56,951 nt of DNA from Patescibacteria group bacterium (GTDB lineage: Bacteria > Patescibacteriota > Patescibacteriia > 2-12-FULL-60-25): positions 1 through 56,951 of the forward strand of contig JALNYW010000003.1 in NCBI GenBank assembly GCA_023229665.1, written 5' to 3'. Below are positions 38,171 to 47,438 of this stretch, in pieces (positions within the stretch are counted from its first letter, which is position 1; each line of letters begins with the position of its first letter). Position numbers and translations under genes: made by a program. The notes beneath the pieces are model-generated. The model was not told the origin of the DNA and made no database searches. It saw only the letters and a list, made by a program, of their open reading frames with translations.

Positions 38171-38566
38171 ATGAAGCGATCTATCTGGTTGATCTTGGCT
38201 CTTGCTCTGATGGTGATTCCGATCTGCGCCTACGCAGGGCCGGATGTGTTCTCGGTCATGGGAGAATCCGAATCGAAGGATTACACCTTCGCGGCCGATG
38301 CCGCTGTCACGGTTCAAGCGGCGTTCGTGGCCGGCGGGGGAACGTGGCTGAAAAACACCTCCCCCCCGAAAGCCGTCACCTTGCAACCCGAGACATACGG
38401 GATCCGAATCGGGTTCCAGCAGACGCCCTCCGTGGACAATGTTGGTACGGTGATAACGGCAGGTTCTACCGGGCGGTGGGCCGGGGTGGACACGGTGGGG
38501 AATGCCTCGATCTGCAATTCGACGGCGGGCAGCAACGCCAAGGTCCACATCATCGTGGAGCGATAG
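38171..38566 (+). CDS. Exported hypothetical protein
   Basis: A 131-residue protein with an N-terminal signal peptide MKRSIWLILALALMVIPICA, likely cut after AYA (~23). The mature part is beta-rich (GIRIGFQQTPSVDN; KVHIIVER). Start ATG 38171 after AAGGAGGCACGAA. Located between tail and radical-SAM genes; may be a periplasmic or virion surface protein. Confidence 0.6.
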   Translation: MKRSIWLILALALMVIPICAYAGPDVFSVMGESESKDYTFAADAAVTVQAAFVAGGGTWLKNTSPPKAVTLQPETYGIRIGFQQTPSVDNVGTVITAGSTGRWAGVDTVGNASICNSTAGSNAKVHIIVER

Positions 38567-38569
38567 AGG

Positions 38570-39679
38570 GTGAAACTCTGCCTCATACTTCCGCGGTACG
38601 GGGTCAGCATTCACGACCCCTGTTTCGCTCCGTTGGGGGTGCTCTACATCTCCGCGATGGCGAAGAAGTTGGGCCACGCGGTCGATTTCTTCAACCTGAA
38701 TCTGCACGAATTCAAGGGCATCAAGTTCAAGGATTACGATGTGGTCCTGTTCACCGGCGGCGATGAATTCTTGGAGCTCAACAAGGCCATGTCCGAGCAG
38801 GCGCGGGCGCAGGGCGTGAAGACCGTGATCGGCGGCGCACTCGCGACGTTCCGGTCGCAGGAGATGGCGCGGTACTTCGATTCCGTGGTGGCCGGAGAGG
38901 GCGAAGGAGTCTTGGCCGATGCGCTCGCGGAGGAAGGAATCTTCCAATGCCCACCGATCCCATTCACCGAGATTCCGTGGCCCGACTACGAGGGCTTCGG
39001 CATCGACGAGTACCACAAGCGGCATTCGGTTCGTTACATGGGCGTGATGACCTCGCGTGGTTGCCCGTTCCGGTGCTCGTTCTGCGTCCAGACGTGCGCG
39101 TACCGAGAGCGACCGTTGGCCGACGTGTTCGCCGAGATAGACCATTATCGCGAGAAGTACAAGATCACGATGCTGGTGGTCTGCGACAACACCCTGAACG
39201 TGAAGAAGCCGCGCTTCATGGAGTTCTGCGACGGCATGGCATCGCGTGGATTGAAATGGTCCGCGGCGATTCGGACGGATCGGTTCGATGAACAGATGGC
39301 GGTCGCGGCGAAGAAGTCCGGGTGCGAATACTTCGTCGTCGGCGTGGAGTCGTTCGTTCAACGGCGCCTCGACATGATGGGGAAGAAGACGTTCGTTGCC
39401 GACAACGTGAGGACGCTTGACCTGCTCCACAAGCACGGGATCAAGTACCACGGGAATCTGCTCTTGGGATTCGAGGGTGAGTCGGTGACAGACATCATGG
39501 CCGAGTTCATGGCGGCCCCGAAGAAGTACAACGTGTTCCCGTCGCTCCTGCAACCGTTCGCCGGCATCAAGGCGAAGCCGGGAATCTTCGGCAAGGACCG
39601 TGAAGTTCTGTCGCAGGCGTTCCATGAATTTGCGGAGTCGAAGGGGATGTCGTGCTACCCGGATGCCGTATGTCAATGA
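38570..39679 (+). CDS. B12-binding-domain radical SAM enzyme
   Basis: A 369-residue enzyme. The N-terminal ~140 residues resemble a cobalamin-binding Rossmann domain (LGVLYISAMAKKLGHAVDFF, VLFTGGDEF). The radical SAM core starts VMTSRGCPFRCSFCVQTCA (~155-173), whose CxxxCxxC binds the 4Fe-4S cluster. VCDNTLNVKKPRFMEFCDGM and VGVESF follow. Such enzymes methylate or rearrange unactivated carbons; the substrate is unknown. Start GTG 38570. Coupled to the GNAT gene by ATGA. Confidence 0.85.
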   Translation: MKLCLILPRYGVSIHDPCFAPLGVLYISAMAKKLGHAVDFFNLNLHEFKGIKFKDYDVVLFTGGDEFLELNKAMSEQARAQGVKTVIGGALATFRSQEMARYFDSVVAGEGEGVLADALAEEGIFQCPPIPFTEIPWPDYEGFGIDEYHKRHSVRYMGVMTSRGCPFRCSFCVQTCAYRERPLADVFAEIDHYREKYKITMLVVCDNTLNVKKPRFMEFCDGMASRGLKWSAAIRTDRFDEQMAVAAKKSGCEYFVVGVESFVQRRLDMMGKKTFVADNVRTLDLLHKHGIKYHGNLLLGFEGESVTDIMAEFMAAPKKYNVFPSLLQPFAGIKAKPGIFGKDREVLSQAFHEFAESKGMSCYPDAVCQ

Positions 39680-40122
39680 CGACGGTAACTGTCGCCACGG
39701 TCGAGGAGGCGAAGGCCATTTTCTTGCTCGCCAAGCAATACGATGGTGGCTTCTCCCGGCACGTCAAGGTGGACGTGGATTACGCTACCGGCGTGTGGAT
39801 GAAGTGGTTGGAGAACGGTACGGGCATTGTTTTCGCGCTGAAGAAAGATGATCGGCTGATCGGCGGGCTTGGCGCGATCAAAGTGCCCGATATTCATTGT
39901 GGACTTCTCACGGCAATAGAGATATTTTGGTTCACAAATCCGGAGGACCGGGGAGAGGGACTTCGACTCTTGGATGCCTACGAAAAATGGGCGAAAATCT
40001 CCGGATGCAAAAGAGTTGCCATCATCCACCTCGCCGATTCCTTCCCTGAAGTGTTGTCGCGCATCTACGAACGCCGCGGGTATGAACTGATCGAATCGCA
40101 TTACATGCGGGAGGTCTTATGA
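39676..40122 (+). CDS. GNAT-family acetyltransferase
   Basis: A 148-residue protein. GLGAIKVPDIHCGLLTAIEI then FWFTNPEDRGEGLRLLDAYE (~63-103) gives the beta4-beta5 and the (R/Q)xxGxG-like acetyl-CoA loop (RGEGLRL). RIYERRGYELIESHYMRE at the end is the usual GNAT C-terminus. Start ATG 39676 overlaps the radical SAM stop, so the two may act on one target. Substrate unknown. Confidence 0.75.
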   Translation: MTTVTVATVEEAKAIFLLAKQYDGGFSRHVKVDVDYATGVWMKWLENGTGIVFALKKDDRLIGGLGAIKVPDIHCGLLTAIEIFWFTNPEDRGEGLRLLDAYEKWAKISGCKRVAIIHLADSFPEVLSRIYERRGYELIESHYMREVL

Positions 40123-41012
40123 GCGTCATCTCTGGAATAATGCAATCAAGCGCCACTGAAGATGCCGCCGCGACTGCGGCCGAAGCATCCAAGGACGCAT
40201 CAGGGACTCAGTTGCAGATGTTCCGGGAGCAGCAGGCTTCGATGCAGCCGTGGCTCACGTCGGGTAGCAACGCCCTCGACCGCCTGAACGCGATGATGGG
40301 GTTGCCGAAGTATCAGAGTGGCAATGCTCTCGTTCCCGGAGGTGGCACCGCCCCTGTCGCCCCGACGAAACCGACGTTCAATTCAAACGTGTCGGAATTT
40401 ATAACCCCTCCTGATCCTGACACCGGTTACGGAGGTGTAAGGAATCCCGCCTACGCCGATTCTGCTTCGCAGATGGAAAAGTACAACGCGGATTGGGCCG
40501 ACTATACACGCAAAATGGCCGAGTACAACGCCAAGGGCGGGGGCTTGGTCCCTGCTACGCAACCTGCCACGCAAACGCAATCGCAGGATTGGCGTTCCCT
40601 CATGGACCCCGGCTACGAGTTCCGCAAGCAGGAGGGGGTCAACGCTCTCGCGGCGGCGGGTGCGGCTTCGGGCAATTACGGCTCCGGGAACATGGGCGTT
40701 GCGCTTCAGGACTTCGGGCAGAACCTCGCATCCCAAGAGTTCCAGAACGTGTACAACCGCTTGGCGGGCATGTCCGGCACGGGACAGGTGCAGAGTCAGC
40801 AGATGGGGAATCTTGGCGTGCAGACCGGCAACGTCATGGCGAACTATTTGAACCAGGCGGGCCAGAACATCGCCCAAGGACAAGTCGCCGGGGCGAACGC
40901 GATGGCCGGCGGAGTGCGCGATCTCGAAAAGGGAATCGCATCGTACTACATGTACAAGCAACCGGCCGCGGATTACATCTCCCAAGATCAATTCAATGCG
41001 CTCTGGGTGTAG
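40119..41012 (+). CDS. DNA-ejection protein, P22 gp7-like
   Basis: A 297-residue protein. Pattern: helical QMFREQQASMQPWLTSGSNA, then DPGYEFRKQEGVNALAAAGA, SGNYGSGNMGVALQDFGQNL and SQEFQNVYNRLAGMSGTGQ (~165-225), typical of phage DNA-transfer/ejection proteins (gp7 family). Released from the head with the genome to build a channel across the host envelope. ATG 40119 overlaps the previous stop. Confidence 0.75.
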   Translation: MSVISGIMQSSATEDAAATAAEASKDASGTQLQMFREQQASMQPWLTSGSNALDRLNAMMGLPKYQSGNALVPGGGTAPVAPTKPTFNSNVSEFITPPDPDTGYGGVRNPAYADSASQMEKYNADWADYTRKMAEYNAKGGGLVPATQPATQTQSQDWRSLMDPGYEFRKQEGVNALAAAGAASGNYGSGNMGVALQDFGQNLASQEFQNVYNRLAGMSGTGQVQSQQMGNLGVQTGNVMANYLNQAGQNIAQGQVAGANAMAGGVRDLEKGIASYYMYKQPAADYISQDQFNALWV

Positions 41013-41021
41013 GGGGTCACG

Positions 41022-43013
41022 ATGCCTGTCGATTACCGAATGATCGCCGAGACGCCGTACATCAGCATTCCCGAGATCGGGAACGCGCTCATGCAGCGTC
41101 AGCAGATGCAGAACAACCCGCTTCAGCAGATGCGGCAGGCGGAGATGTTGAAGGAGCAACAGTATCTAAACCGCATCAACTTCATAAAGGCGCAAGAAGC
41201 CGAAAGAAACAAGGCGGTACACGAGTCGAAAATCGAAGAGTTGATGAACATGGGCGCCACGGGGCCACAGGCCGCCGCTGCCGCCGCCAATATACCCGCT
41301 CCCCCTCCGGCCGCCGCAAACGCCTTTACGGGGGTTCCCGGCCCCCCTGCGGCGGCACCCGCCCCTGCGGTTCCTTGGGCGTTGCCTATATCTACGAATG
41401 GGCAACAGGTTGATCCTTCGACGGGACGGTTGATGTCCGGGATGACTCCTGAGCAGGCGGCCATGCTGCAACCGGCAAATGCGCTTACTCAACCGCCACC
41501 AGAGACATTCAACGGTCGCCCCGCAACTCCCGGTGTCGTACCTGTCGGTGGTGGACGCATCCCCTATTCTCCCGAGGCAGAGGGGCAGTACATGGCGCGG
41601 GAAGGCGCACGCATGGAGGCGATGAAGGAAGCGCGTGATACGTTCAAAGTCCTACTGAAATCGGCGGCAGACTTGGGCGCAGATGGGCAACCGATGATGG
41701 ATTCGCTCCTTCGCGCCGCCAAGAAGAGCAACGCGCTTCGAGATGTCGTCGGATTCCTTGGCGACCCGGACGGCCCTGAGAATCAGCGGCTCGTCGTCAC
41801 CGGCAAGGGTGAAACACAGACGGAATCCGCGTTCACGAGCAAGGAACAGTTTGCGGCCCTGATCCCGATGGCGGGGAACGAAATCGTCCGCAAGTCGCTC
41901 GAAAACGCCACACCGGGGACCTACGAGATCAAGACGAAGGGGTACGTCACGGTAGACGGCAAGCAGGTGCCGAAGATCGTGGGGTTCAAGGCGATCGCGT
42001 CCACCGAGGCGGCGCATACTTCCGACATCGGGAAATTGATCCGCGAACGAGACGCCAAGAAAGCGGCGCTCGTTGCGGCGGGGAATACCCCTGAAGAGGC
42101 GGAGAAAAACCCTGATGTGTTGGCGTACAACGCCAAGATTGCAAAGACGAGCGAGCCGAAACCGGAGGCGCCGAAAGAGAAGTATCTGGACATCCTTCAG
42201 CGTGTCCAGATGAACGATCCGGTGAGGTATCCCGTCACCGCCGAGGAGAAGAAATTCGCGTGGGCCTACGAGCGCGAGAAGAAGCTTGGTGCCGAGGAAT
42301 ACGGCCGGCAACGGCTCCAGATGGTCATGGAAATTCCCGTGTCGGTCTATGATGCGAACACGGGGACCGTGGCACTCAGAACGCGGGGGGAGATCAACGA
42401 GGCGAACAGGGCGAATCAGAAGCTCGGCATCGGGGATCGCTACGTGGGCGCGGAGTTGGCAACGAAGCTGAAGTCCCGCAACGCGATCATGGAGGAAATT
42501 GCAACGTCATCCGAGATCGCACGGAAGGCGCTCAAGTCGCTCAAGCACGAAAACTTCTCGCAGTCGCAGTTGCTCAAGTTCGCGGACCAACTGCGGGTCA
42601 ACGACGACGGCAGCCTGCTGAAGTCGTTCATCAGTTCCAACTTCGCGAAGACGCTGACCCCGGAGGAAATCGAGTACGTCACGGCGATCAGGAACCTTCG
42701 CGAAAGTTCGTTCTCCCTGCGTACCGTCGGCGGCATGGGGCAGGGGTCCGACATGCTCCGTGCGGCCATCGCGGAGATGATCCCGAGTACGCGCACGCCG
42801 AACAAGAAGATGGGGTTGTCCGCCCTCGACAAGTTCGACATCCAAGTGGATCGACTGTGGAGCGGAATACCAGGTATTGGGTCCGAGGCGACCACGCGAA
42901 GGAAGGATGTCGGCAAGGCATCGGCTGGTGGAGACATCGCGCCCGCAGGCACGAAGATCAAGACGAAAGACGGCAAGATCCTGACCTCTGACGGCGTGGG
43001 AGGATGGAAGTAA
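41022..43013 (+). CDS. Ejection/internal virion protein candidate (gp20 position)
   Basis: A 663-residue protein with an Ala/Pro-rich N-terminal third (AAAAAANIPAPPPAAANAF) and long charged helices after ~170 (KEARDTFKVLLKSAADLGAD; TEEAEK-type segments; SEIARKALKSLKHENFSQSQ). No catalytic motif. Position after the gp7-like gene and helical composition suggest an internal ejection protein, by analogy with P22 gp20. Start ATG 41022. Confidence 0.55.
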   Translation: MPVDYRMIAETPYISIPEIGNALMQRQQMQNNPLQQMRQAEMLKEQQYLNRINFIKAQEAERNKAVHESKIEELMNMGATGPQAAAAAANIPAPPPAAANAFTGVPGPPAAAPAPAVPWALPISTNGQQVDPSTGRLMSGMTPEQAAMLQPANALTQPPPETFNGRPATPGVVPVGGGRIPYSPEAEGQYMAREGARMEAMKEARDTFKVLLKSAADLGADGQPMMDSLLRAAKKSNALRDVVGFLGDPDGPENQRLVVTGKGETQTESAFTSKEQFAALIPMAGNEIVRKSLENATPGTYEIKTKGYVTVDGKQVPKIVGFKAIASTEAAHTSDIGKLIRERDAKKAALVAAGNTPEEAEKNPDVLAYNAKIAKTSEPKPEAPKEKYLDILQRVQMNDPVRYPVTAEEKKFAWAYEREKKLGAEEYGRQRLQMVMEIPVSVYDANTGTVALRTRGEINEANRANQKLGIGDRYVGAELATKLKSRNAIMEEIATSSEIARKALKSLKHENFSQSQLLKFADQLRVNDDGSLLKSFISSNFAKTLTPEEIEYVTAIRNLRESSFSLRTVGGMGQGSDMLRAAIAEMIPSTRTPNKKMGLSALDKFDIQVDRLWSGIPGIGSEATTRRKDVGKASAGGDIAPAGTKIKTKDGKILTSDGVGGWK

Positions 43014-46013
43014 ATGCCTCAGTTCGCGGGAATGCCGGAGGGGGCGGAAGTAGTCAAGTACGCCGGTATGCCCGAAGGCGCGGAAGTCATCGACGAGAAG
43101 GATGTAACTGCGCCCCCCGCACGCTCCCTGAGGGCGTTGCCTCGGGACTTGGCGCATAGCGCGGATGTCCTCGCCGGCGGACTTGTGAAGGGGACAGCGA
43201 ACCTTGCCGCGATGGGACCGGATGCCATTGCGAGTGCGCTCGAATCGCTTGGCGTACAGCGCGTGGCCGATTGGATCAGCGAGAAGACGGGCGTCAACCT
43301 CGGGAACGTATCGCAACATCCCTTGAGGGCGGACAAGGTTACGAAGACCCTCATGCCGAATCCTCCCGTACCGGAGACGATGGGTGAGAAGATCATCGAA
43401 GGCATCGGTGAGCAGATTCCCGCGATGGTCATCCCCGGCGTTGCCGCCGAAGCGTACCTCGCCCCGAAGTTGGGGCAGATTCCGAAACTTATCGAGGCGG
43501 CGAAAGTTGCGGGAAAGACGGCCTTCGGCGCGGGAACAGCGTCAGGTATCGCTCGCGAAGCCGCCCCTGATTCACCGGGCATCGACCTTGCCGCGCAAAT
43601 TGCGGGCGGTGTTGCAATCGGCAAAGGCCCTGATCTGTACCGCAAGGGTCAGCAGGCGTTCTCTGCACTAAGGCGTGGTGCTCCATCCGTGACGGAGGGC
43701 CAGTTGCGGACGAAGGCCGGTCAAACCCTGAACGAGATTTCCGGCACATCGGAAATATACGACCAGAATGCCGCCGCCGCAACGAAAATAGAGGAGGCAA
43801 TTCCAGGATTCAAGGCCACGATCGGCGAGAAGACGAACGACCCAGGACTAATCAAGAAGCAGCGGTCACTTGAGGCGGGTCCCGATAAAACCGCCGCCGA
43901 ACTGATGGCGGAGAAGAAAGCGGTCAACCAAGTTGCGGTGAAGGATTATCTTGCCAACGAGTTCAAGGGTGACGAGTCGATAGATGAAGTGATCGACGCG
44001 CTGAACACGAAGAAAAAAAACATCGAAAAGACGGTCGGATGGATGCAGGGCGAGGCCGATCAGGCGCGGGAAGCGTTGCCGGTCGCGGGGAAGCAGGAGT
44101 CCGGGCAAGCGGCGGTTGCGGCGATCGAAGAGGCGCGGGCACCGCTGAAGGCGAAGAAGGATGTTCTCTACGCCGAAGTGGGCAATCCACCCGTGCAGAC
44201 ATCGGCGACGAAAGAGGCCGTGAAGTCCTTGGAAGCGGAGTTCACTCCCGGCGAGGAGGCTGTGTACCCGTCGGGAATCATCGCGAAGATCAAGAAGGTG
44301 CTGAAGGGGAAGGTCACGGATGCGGAACCGTTGCCGCCGGGAACCGAGGCACCCCCGCCGAATCCAAAGGTCGCCGAACGCGCAGAGAAACTTGCGAAGA
44401 AGGGCCTTGAGACGGCGTTCTCGCGATACGGGAAGCAGAAGATCAAATTGACCGATGACATCGCCGTGGTCTTGAAGGAGAAGCAGCAACGCAATCTCTA
44501 CAAACTGTTCGATAAGGATGGCCGCGTGACGTGGGACACGGTGGCGAAGGAGTTGGCCGAAGAAGGTGAGATTCCGGGTTTCGCCGCTGGCGAGAAGATT
44601 GACCAATCGACGTTCGTGGAGTGGTTGCAATCGAATCCCGTCCTCGGGCGAAGCAAGGACGTGTACGCCGACCGATTGGCGAAGGCTACGGCCCGCGTCA
44701 GCGCGGCAATGTCCGACATTGGTGAGCGTGGATTTCAGGAGTTGCACTCGCTCCGGAAGGACATCGGGCGGCAGATATCGGATGCCGTGACGGGTGCGAA
44801 CCCGAACATGCCGATGGCGCGGAGACTGTACTCGTTGAGGAATGCGATCGACGCCGACATCGAGGCCGCACTTGGCGGCGAAAACGCCTACCAAGTGGCG
44901 CGAGACTTCGCCCGCGAATACTACCTGAAGTTCCGGTCGGGGGCGGTCGGGAAGGTGCTTCAGAGGGGTGGTCAGGCGAGCGGTCGCGCCGTCCCGGACG
45001 CACAGATCCCAGGCAAGTTGTTCACGATTGACGGGGCCGATGATTTCATCCGCGCCGTGGGGCAGGAGAATGCCGCCACGGTAATGCGTCAGCACGCGGC
45101 CGAACTGCTGATGGAATCCGGCGCCGTGAACAAACTCACGAACGAGATCAACACGAAACAGTTCGCGACGTGGGTAAATCGGAATCGTCGGGTGCTGGAG
45201 AAATTCGGCATCCAAGACGACTTCGCCAACGTCCGTGACGCCTACGTGGCGCTCGACGATCTCAAGGCGATGCAGGTCGAATTCGGCAAATCGGTCGCGT
45301 CGAAGTTGCTGAACGCCGATCCCGACAAGGCGATCAAGGCCGCCATGCAGGGGGCCGAGGGCATCAGCGGGAAGAATACCGGCGAGACGATGCGGCGACT
45401 GATGGGTCAACTGAAGGATGCCGATGGCGTGATCGACAAGAAGGCCCTGCTCGGATTGAAGAATGCGTTCAAGGATTTCATCATCTCCGAGGCCGAAACG
45501 ACTGCGAAAACGGTCGCCGGGGACCAGATAATCAGCCCCGCGGGAATCCTCAAGAACATGAAGAAGTACGAGCCGGCCATGCGTATCCTGTACAACGATG
45601 AGCCGCAAAAACTGGACGCCCTGCTGAACGTGCAGAAGGCGATCGAGATTCAGGCGCGGTCGCTGAAGTCCCCGGTCGGAGGAGGGTCCGATACCTTCGA
45701 GAAGTTGTCGATGGCCCAAGGCGTTATGAGCAGGGTACTCGACCGCATTCCTGGCCTCTCGTACACCGGGAGGCTTGCCCGCGCCGGGCTAAAATTAGTC
45801 AGCAATCTGAACGAGTCGGAGTTGAATAAGTTGCTTGCTCGTGCTATGTACGACCCTGAACTGGCGCAAACGCTGATGATGGCGGCGAAGAATCAGGCTC
45901 CGAAGGAAGTGGCGCGTAGGATCAACAATCAGCTCGTAATCTTGAGCCTTGGCGTGACGGCGAACAAGAAGGGCGAAGAAGAAGAGATCCCCACGGAGGT
46001 CCCCGGCCCATGA
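43014..46013 (+). CDS. Large ejection/internal virion protein candidate (gp16 position)
   Basis: A 999-residue, mainly helical protein. N-terminal short repeats FAGMPEGAEVVKYAGMPEGA; Ala/Gly-rich hydrophobic stretches around 130-215 that could insert in membranes; central coiled coil (~285-370); and a helical C-terminus. Composition, size and order place it as the third ejection protein (P22 gp16-like). No lysozyme or protease motif seen. It begins immediately after the previous stop and overlaps the fibre gene by ATGA. Confidence 0.6.
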   Translation: MPQFAGMPEGAEVVKYAGMPEGAEVIDEKDVTAPPARSLRALPRDLAHSADVLAGGLVKGTANLAAMGPDAIASALESLGVQRVADWISEKTGVNLGNVSQHPLRADKVTKTLMPNPPVPETMGEKIIEGIGEQIPAMVIPGVAAEAYLAPKLGQIPKLIEAAKVAGKTAFGAGTASGIAREAAPDSPGIDLAAQIAGGVAIGKGPDLYRKGQQAFSALRRGAPSVTEGQLRTKAGQTLNEISGTSEIYDQNAAAATKIEEAIPGFKATIGEKTNDPGLIKKQRSLEAGPDKTAAELMAEKKAVNQVAVKDYLANEFKGDESIDEVIDALNTKKKNIEKTVGWMQGEADQAREALPVAGKQESGQAAVAAIEEARAPLKAKKDVLYAEVGNPPVQTSATKEAVKSLEAEFTPGEEAVYPSGIIAKIKKVLKGKVTDAEPLPPGTEAPPPNPKVAERAEKLAKKGLETAFSRYGKQKIKLTDDIAVVLKEKQQRNLYKLFDKDGRVTWDTVAKELAEEGEIPGFAAGEKIDQSTFVEWLQSNPVLGRSKDVYADRLAKATARVSAAMSDIGERGFQELHSLRKDIGRQISDAVTGANPNMPMARRLYSLRNAIDADIEAALGGENAYQVARDFAREYYLKFRSGAVGKVLQRGGQASGRAVPDAQIPGKLFTIDGADDFIRAVGQENAATVMRQHAAELLMESGAVNKLTNEINTKQFATWVNRNRRVLEKFGIQDDFANVRDAYVALDDLKAMQVEFGKSVASKLLNADPDKAIKAAMQGAEGISGKNTGETMRRLMGQLKDADGVIDKKALLGLKNAFKDFIISEAETTAKTVAGDQIISPAGILKNMKKYEPAMRILYNDEPQKLDALLNVQKAIEIQARSLKSPVGGGSDTFEKLSMAQGVMSRVLDRIPGLSYTGRLARAGLKLVSNLNESELNKLLARAMYDPELAQTLMMAAKNQAPKEVARRINNQLVILSLGVTANKKGEEEEIPTEVPGP

Positions 46014-47428
46014 CGTTCCGCAAATCGAAGTTCTGGTCGCTCCTGCTCGCGCATCTCTTCTTCCTCGCCGCGCTCGGTATTCATCCCGTCGTCATGCCTC
46101 CGACCGCCGATGCTGCGACCCAAAGCATCCTGCCTTACCCGCGGTTCAAGGCGTTCGTGACCGGGACCAGTGACCCTCTGGCCGGCGGGAAACTTTACAC
46201 GTACCTGCCGGGGACCACGACTCCGACGACGACGTACACGACGAGCGCGGGGACCGTGGCGAACGCGAATCCGGTGGTCCTGGATGCCAACGGGGAAGCC
46301 GATGTGTGGTTCACGGGGACGATCAAGCTCGTCCTCGTGGACTCCGCCGACGTGACCGTTTGGACGAAGGATAACGTCGGCGCGGTGGGATCTTACGGTT
46401 CCCTCACCGGCGACTCCACCGGCAACATCAGCGGCTTCGACAACGGTACGTTCACGGGGCGCGTGACGACGGCTACGCTTACGGTATCCGGCACCCCTAC
46501 CTTTACCGACAACACGGTCAACGGTGCGGACCTAATAGACAACACGATTACTTCCGCGAAGATCCTCGACAACTCCATCGCGTCATCGAAGATTCTGGAT
46601 AACACGATTGCCGCTGGAAAGTTGGCCGCTTCCGGTACCGCATCCAACTCCACGTATCTTCGGGGTGACGGTACATGGGGCACTCCTTCCATCACCACGT
46701 CCACCACTATTCTCAGCGCGTACAAGGGATTGACGATCACGACCCCGGCCGACAATCAATCCGTCACCATTACCGCTGATCAGGTGGTCGCGGTGGACAA
46801 CACGAACACGGCGCGGATTCTATCCACCGTATCCCTCACGGTCAACTTGGACGTTGCCGGAGCAAACGGGTTAGATAACGGGACCATCGCCGCGAACACG
46901 GGGTACTTCCTGTACGTCATCGACAACGGTGCGACCACGGCGGGGCTTGCATCCACTTCTGCGACCGATCCCGTGATGCCGTCCGGGTACACGTACAAGG
47001 CGTTGGTCGGGTGGTGTACGACGGACGCGACGGCAACCCCGTTCAACATTGCGGAGTTCACGATTGTGGACGATCTCTATACGTGGGCGGTGGCACAGAA
47101 GGTTGCGAACGACGCTGGCGGCGACCACAACACCACGACGATGAACCTTGCGGCGGGTGGTGCGATGACCTACGCGGCTGTACCGCCAAGCATCACAAAG
47201 AGCGTCTTCGGGAAAATGTCCATCTATCAGGGGCCGGGAATCCTGTACTCGAATCCCACCACCTTTTCGGACGGCGCGAACGCATCGACGGTCATATCCG
47301 ATGACTCGGCGGGCGGAGAGTATCCGTACTCTTTCTTCCTCCCGATAATCGAAAGCCAGACGTTCTACTACAAGGGCGCAAATTCCTCGTTCGACATTTG
47401 GATTTCCGGTTTCACTTTAAAGAGATAA
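46010..47428 (+). CDS. Fibre-like virion protein with N-terminal signal peptide
   Basis: A 472-residue Thr/Asn-rich beta protein. The first ~37 residues (basic MTFRKSK, hydrophobic LLLAHLFFLAALGIHPVV, then TADAAT) look like a Sec signal with an AxA site. A phage fibre N-domain follows (YPRFKAFVTGTSDPLAGGKL, YLPGTTTPTTTYTTSAGT). Residues ~165-200 have repeats of ILDN(T/S)I, a typical trimeric fibre shaft element. Start ATG 46010. Confidence 0.7.
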   Translation: MTFRKSKFWSLLLAHLFFLAALGIHPVVMPPTADAATQSILPYPRFKAFVTGTSDPLAGGKLYTYLPGTTTPTTTYTTSAGTVANANPVVLDANGEADVWFTGTIKLVLVDSADVTVWTKDNVGAVGSYGSLTGDSTGNISGFDNGTFTGRVTTATLTVSGTPTFTDNTVNGADLIDNTITSAKILDNSIASSKILDNTIAAGKLAASGTASNSTYLRGDGTWGTPSITTSTTILSAYKGLTITTPADNQSVTITADQVVAVDNTNTARILSTVSLTVNLDVAGANGLDNGTIAANTGYFLYVIDNGATTAGLASTSATDPVMPSGYTYKALVGWCTTDATATPFNIAEFTIVDDLYTWAVAQKVANDAGGDHNTTTMNLAAGGAMTYAAVPPSITKSVFGKMSIYQGPGILYSNPTTFSDGANASTVISDDSAGGEYPYSFFLPIIESQTFYYKGANSSFDIWISGFTLKR

Positions 47429-47438
47429 GGAGACCCCC

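Noticed and set aside
38090..39676. Long minus-strand frame opposite the radical SAM gene
   Set aside because: Shadow frame; the plus strand encodes a complete radical SAM enzyme.
43866..45719. 617-codon minus-strand frame opposite the large ejection protein
   Set aside because: Antisense composition artefact with no start context or recognisable domain.
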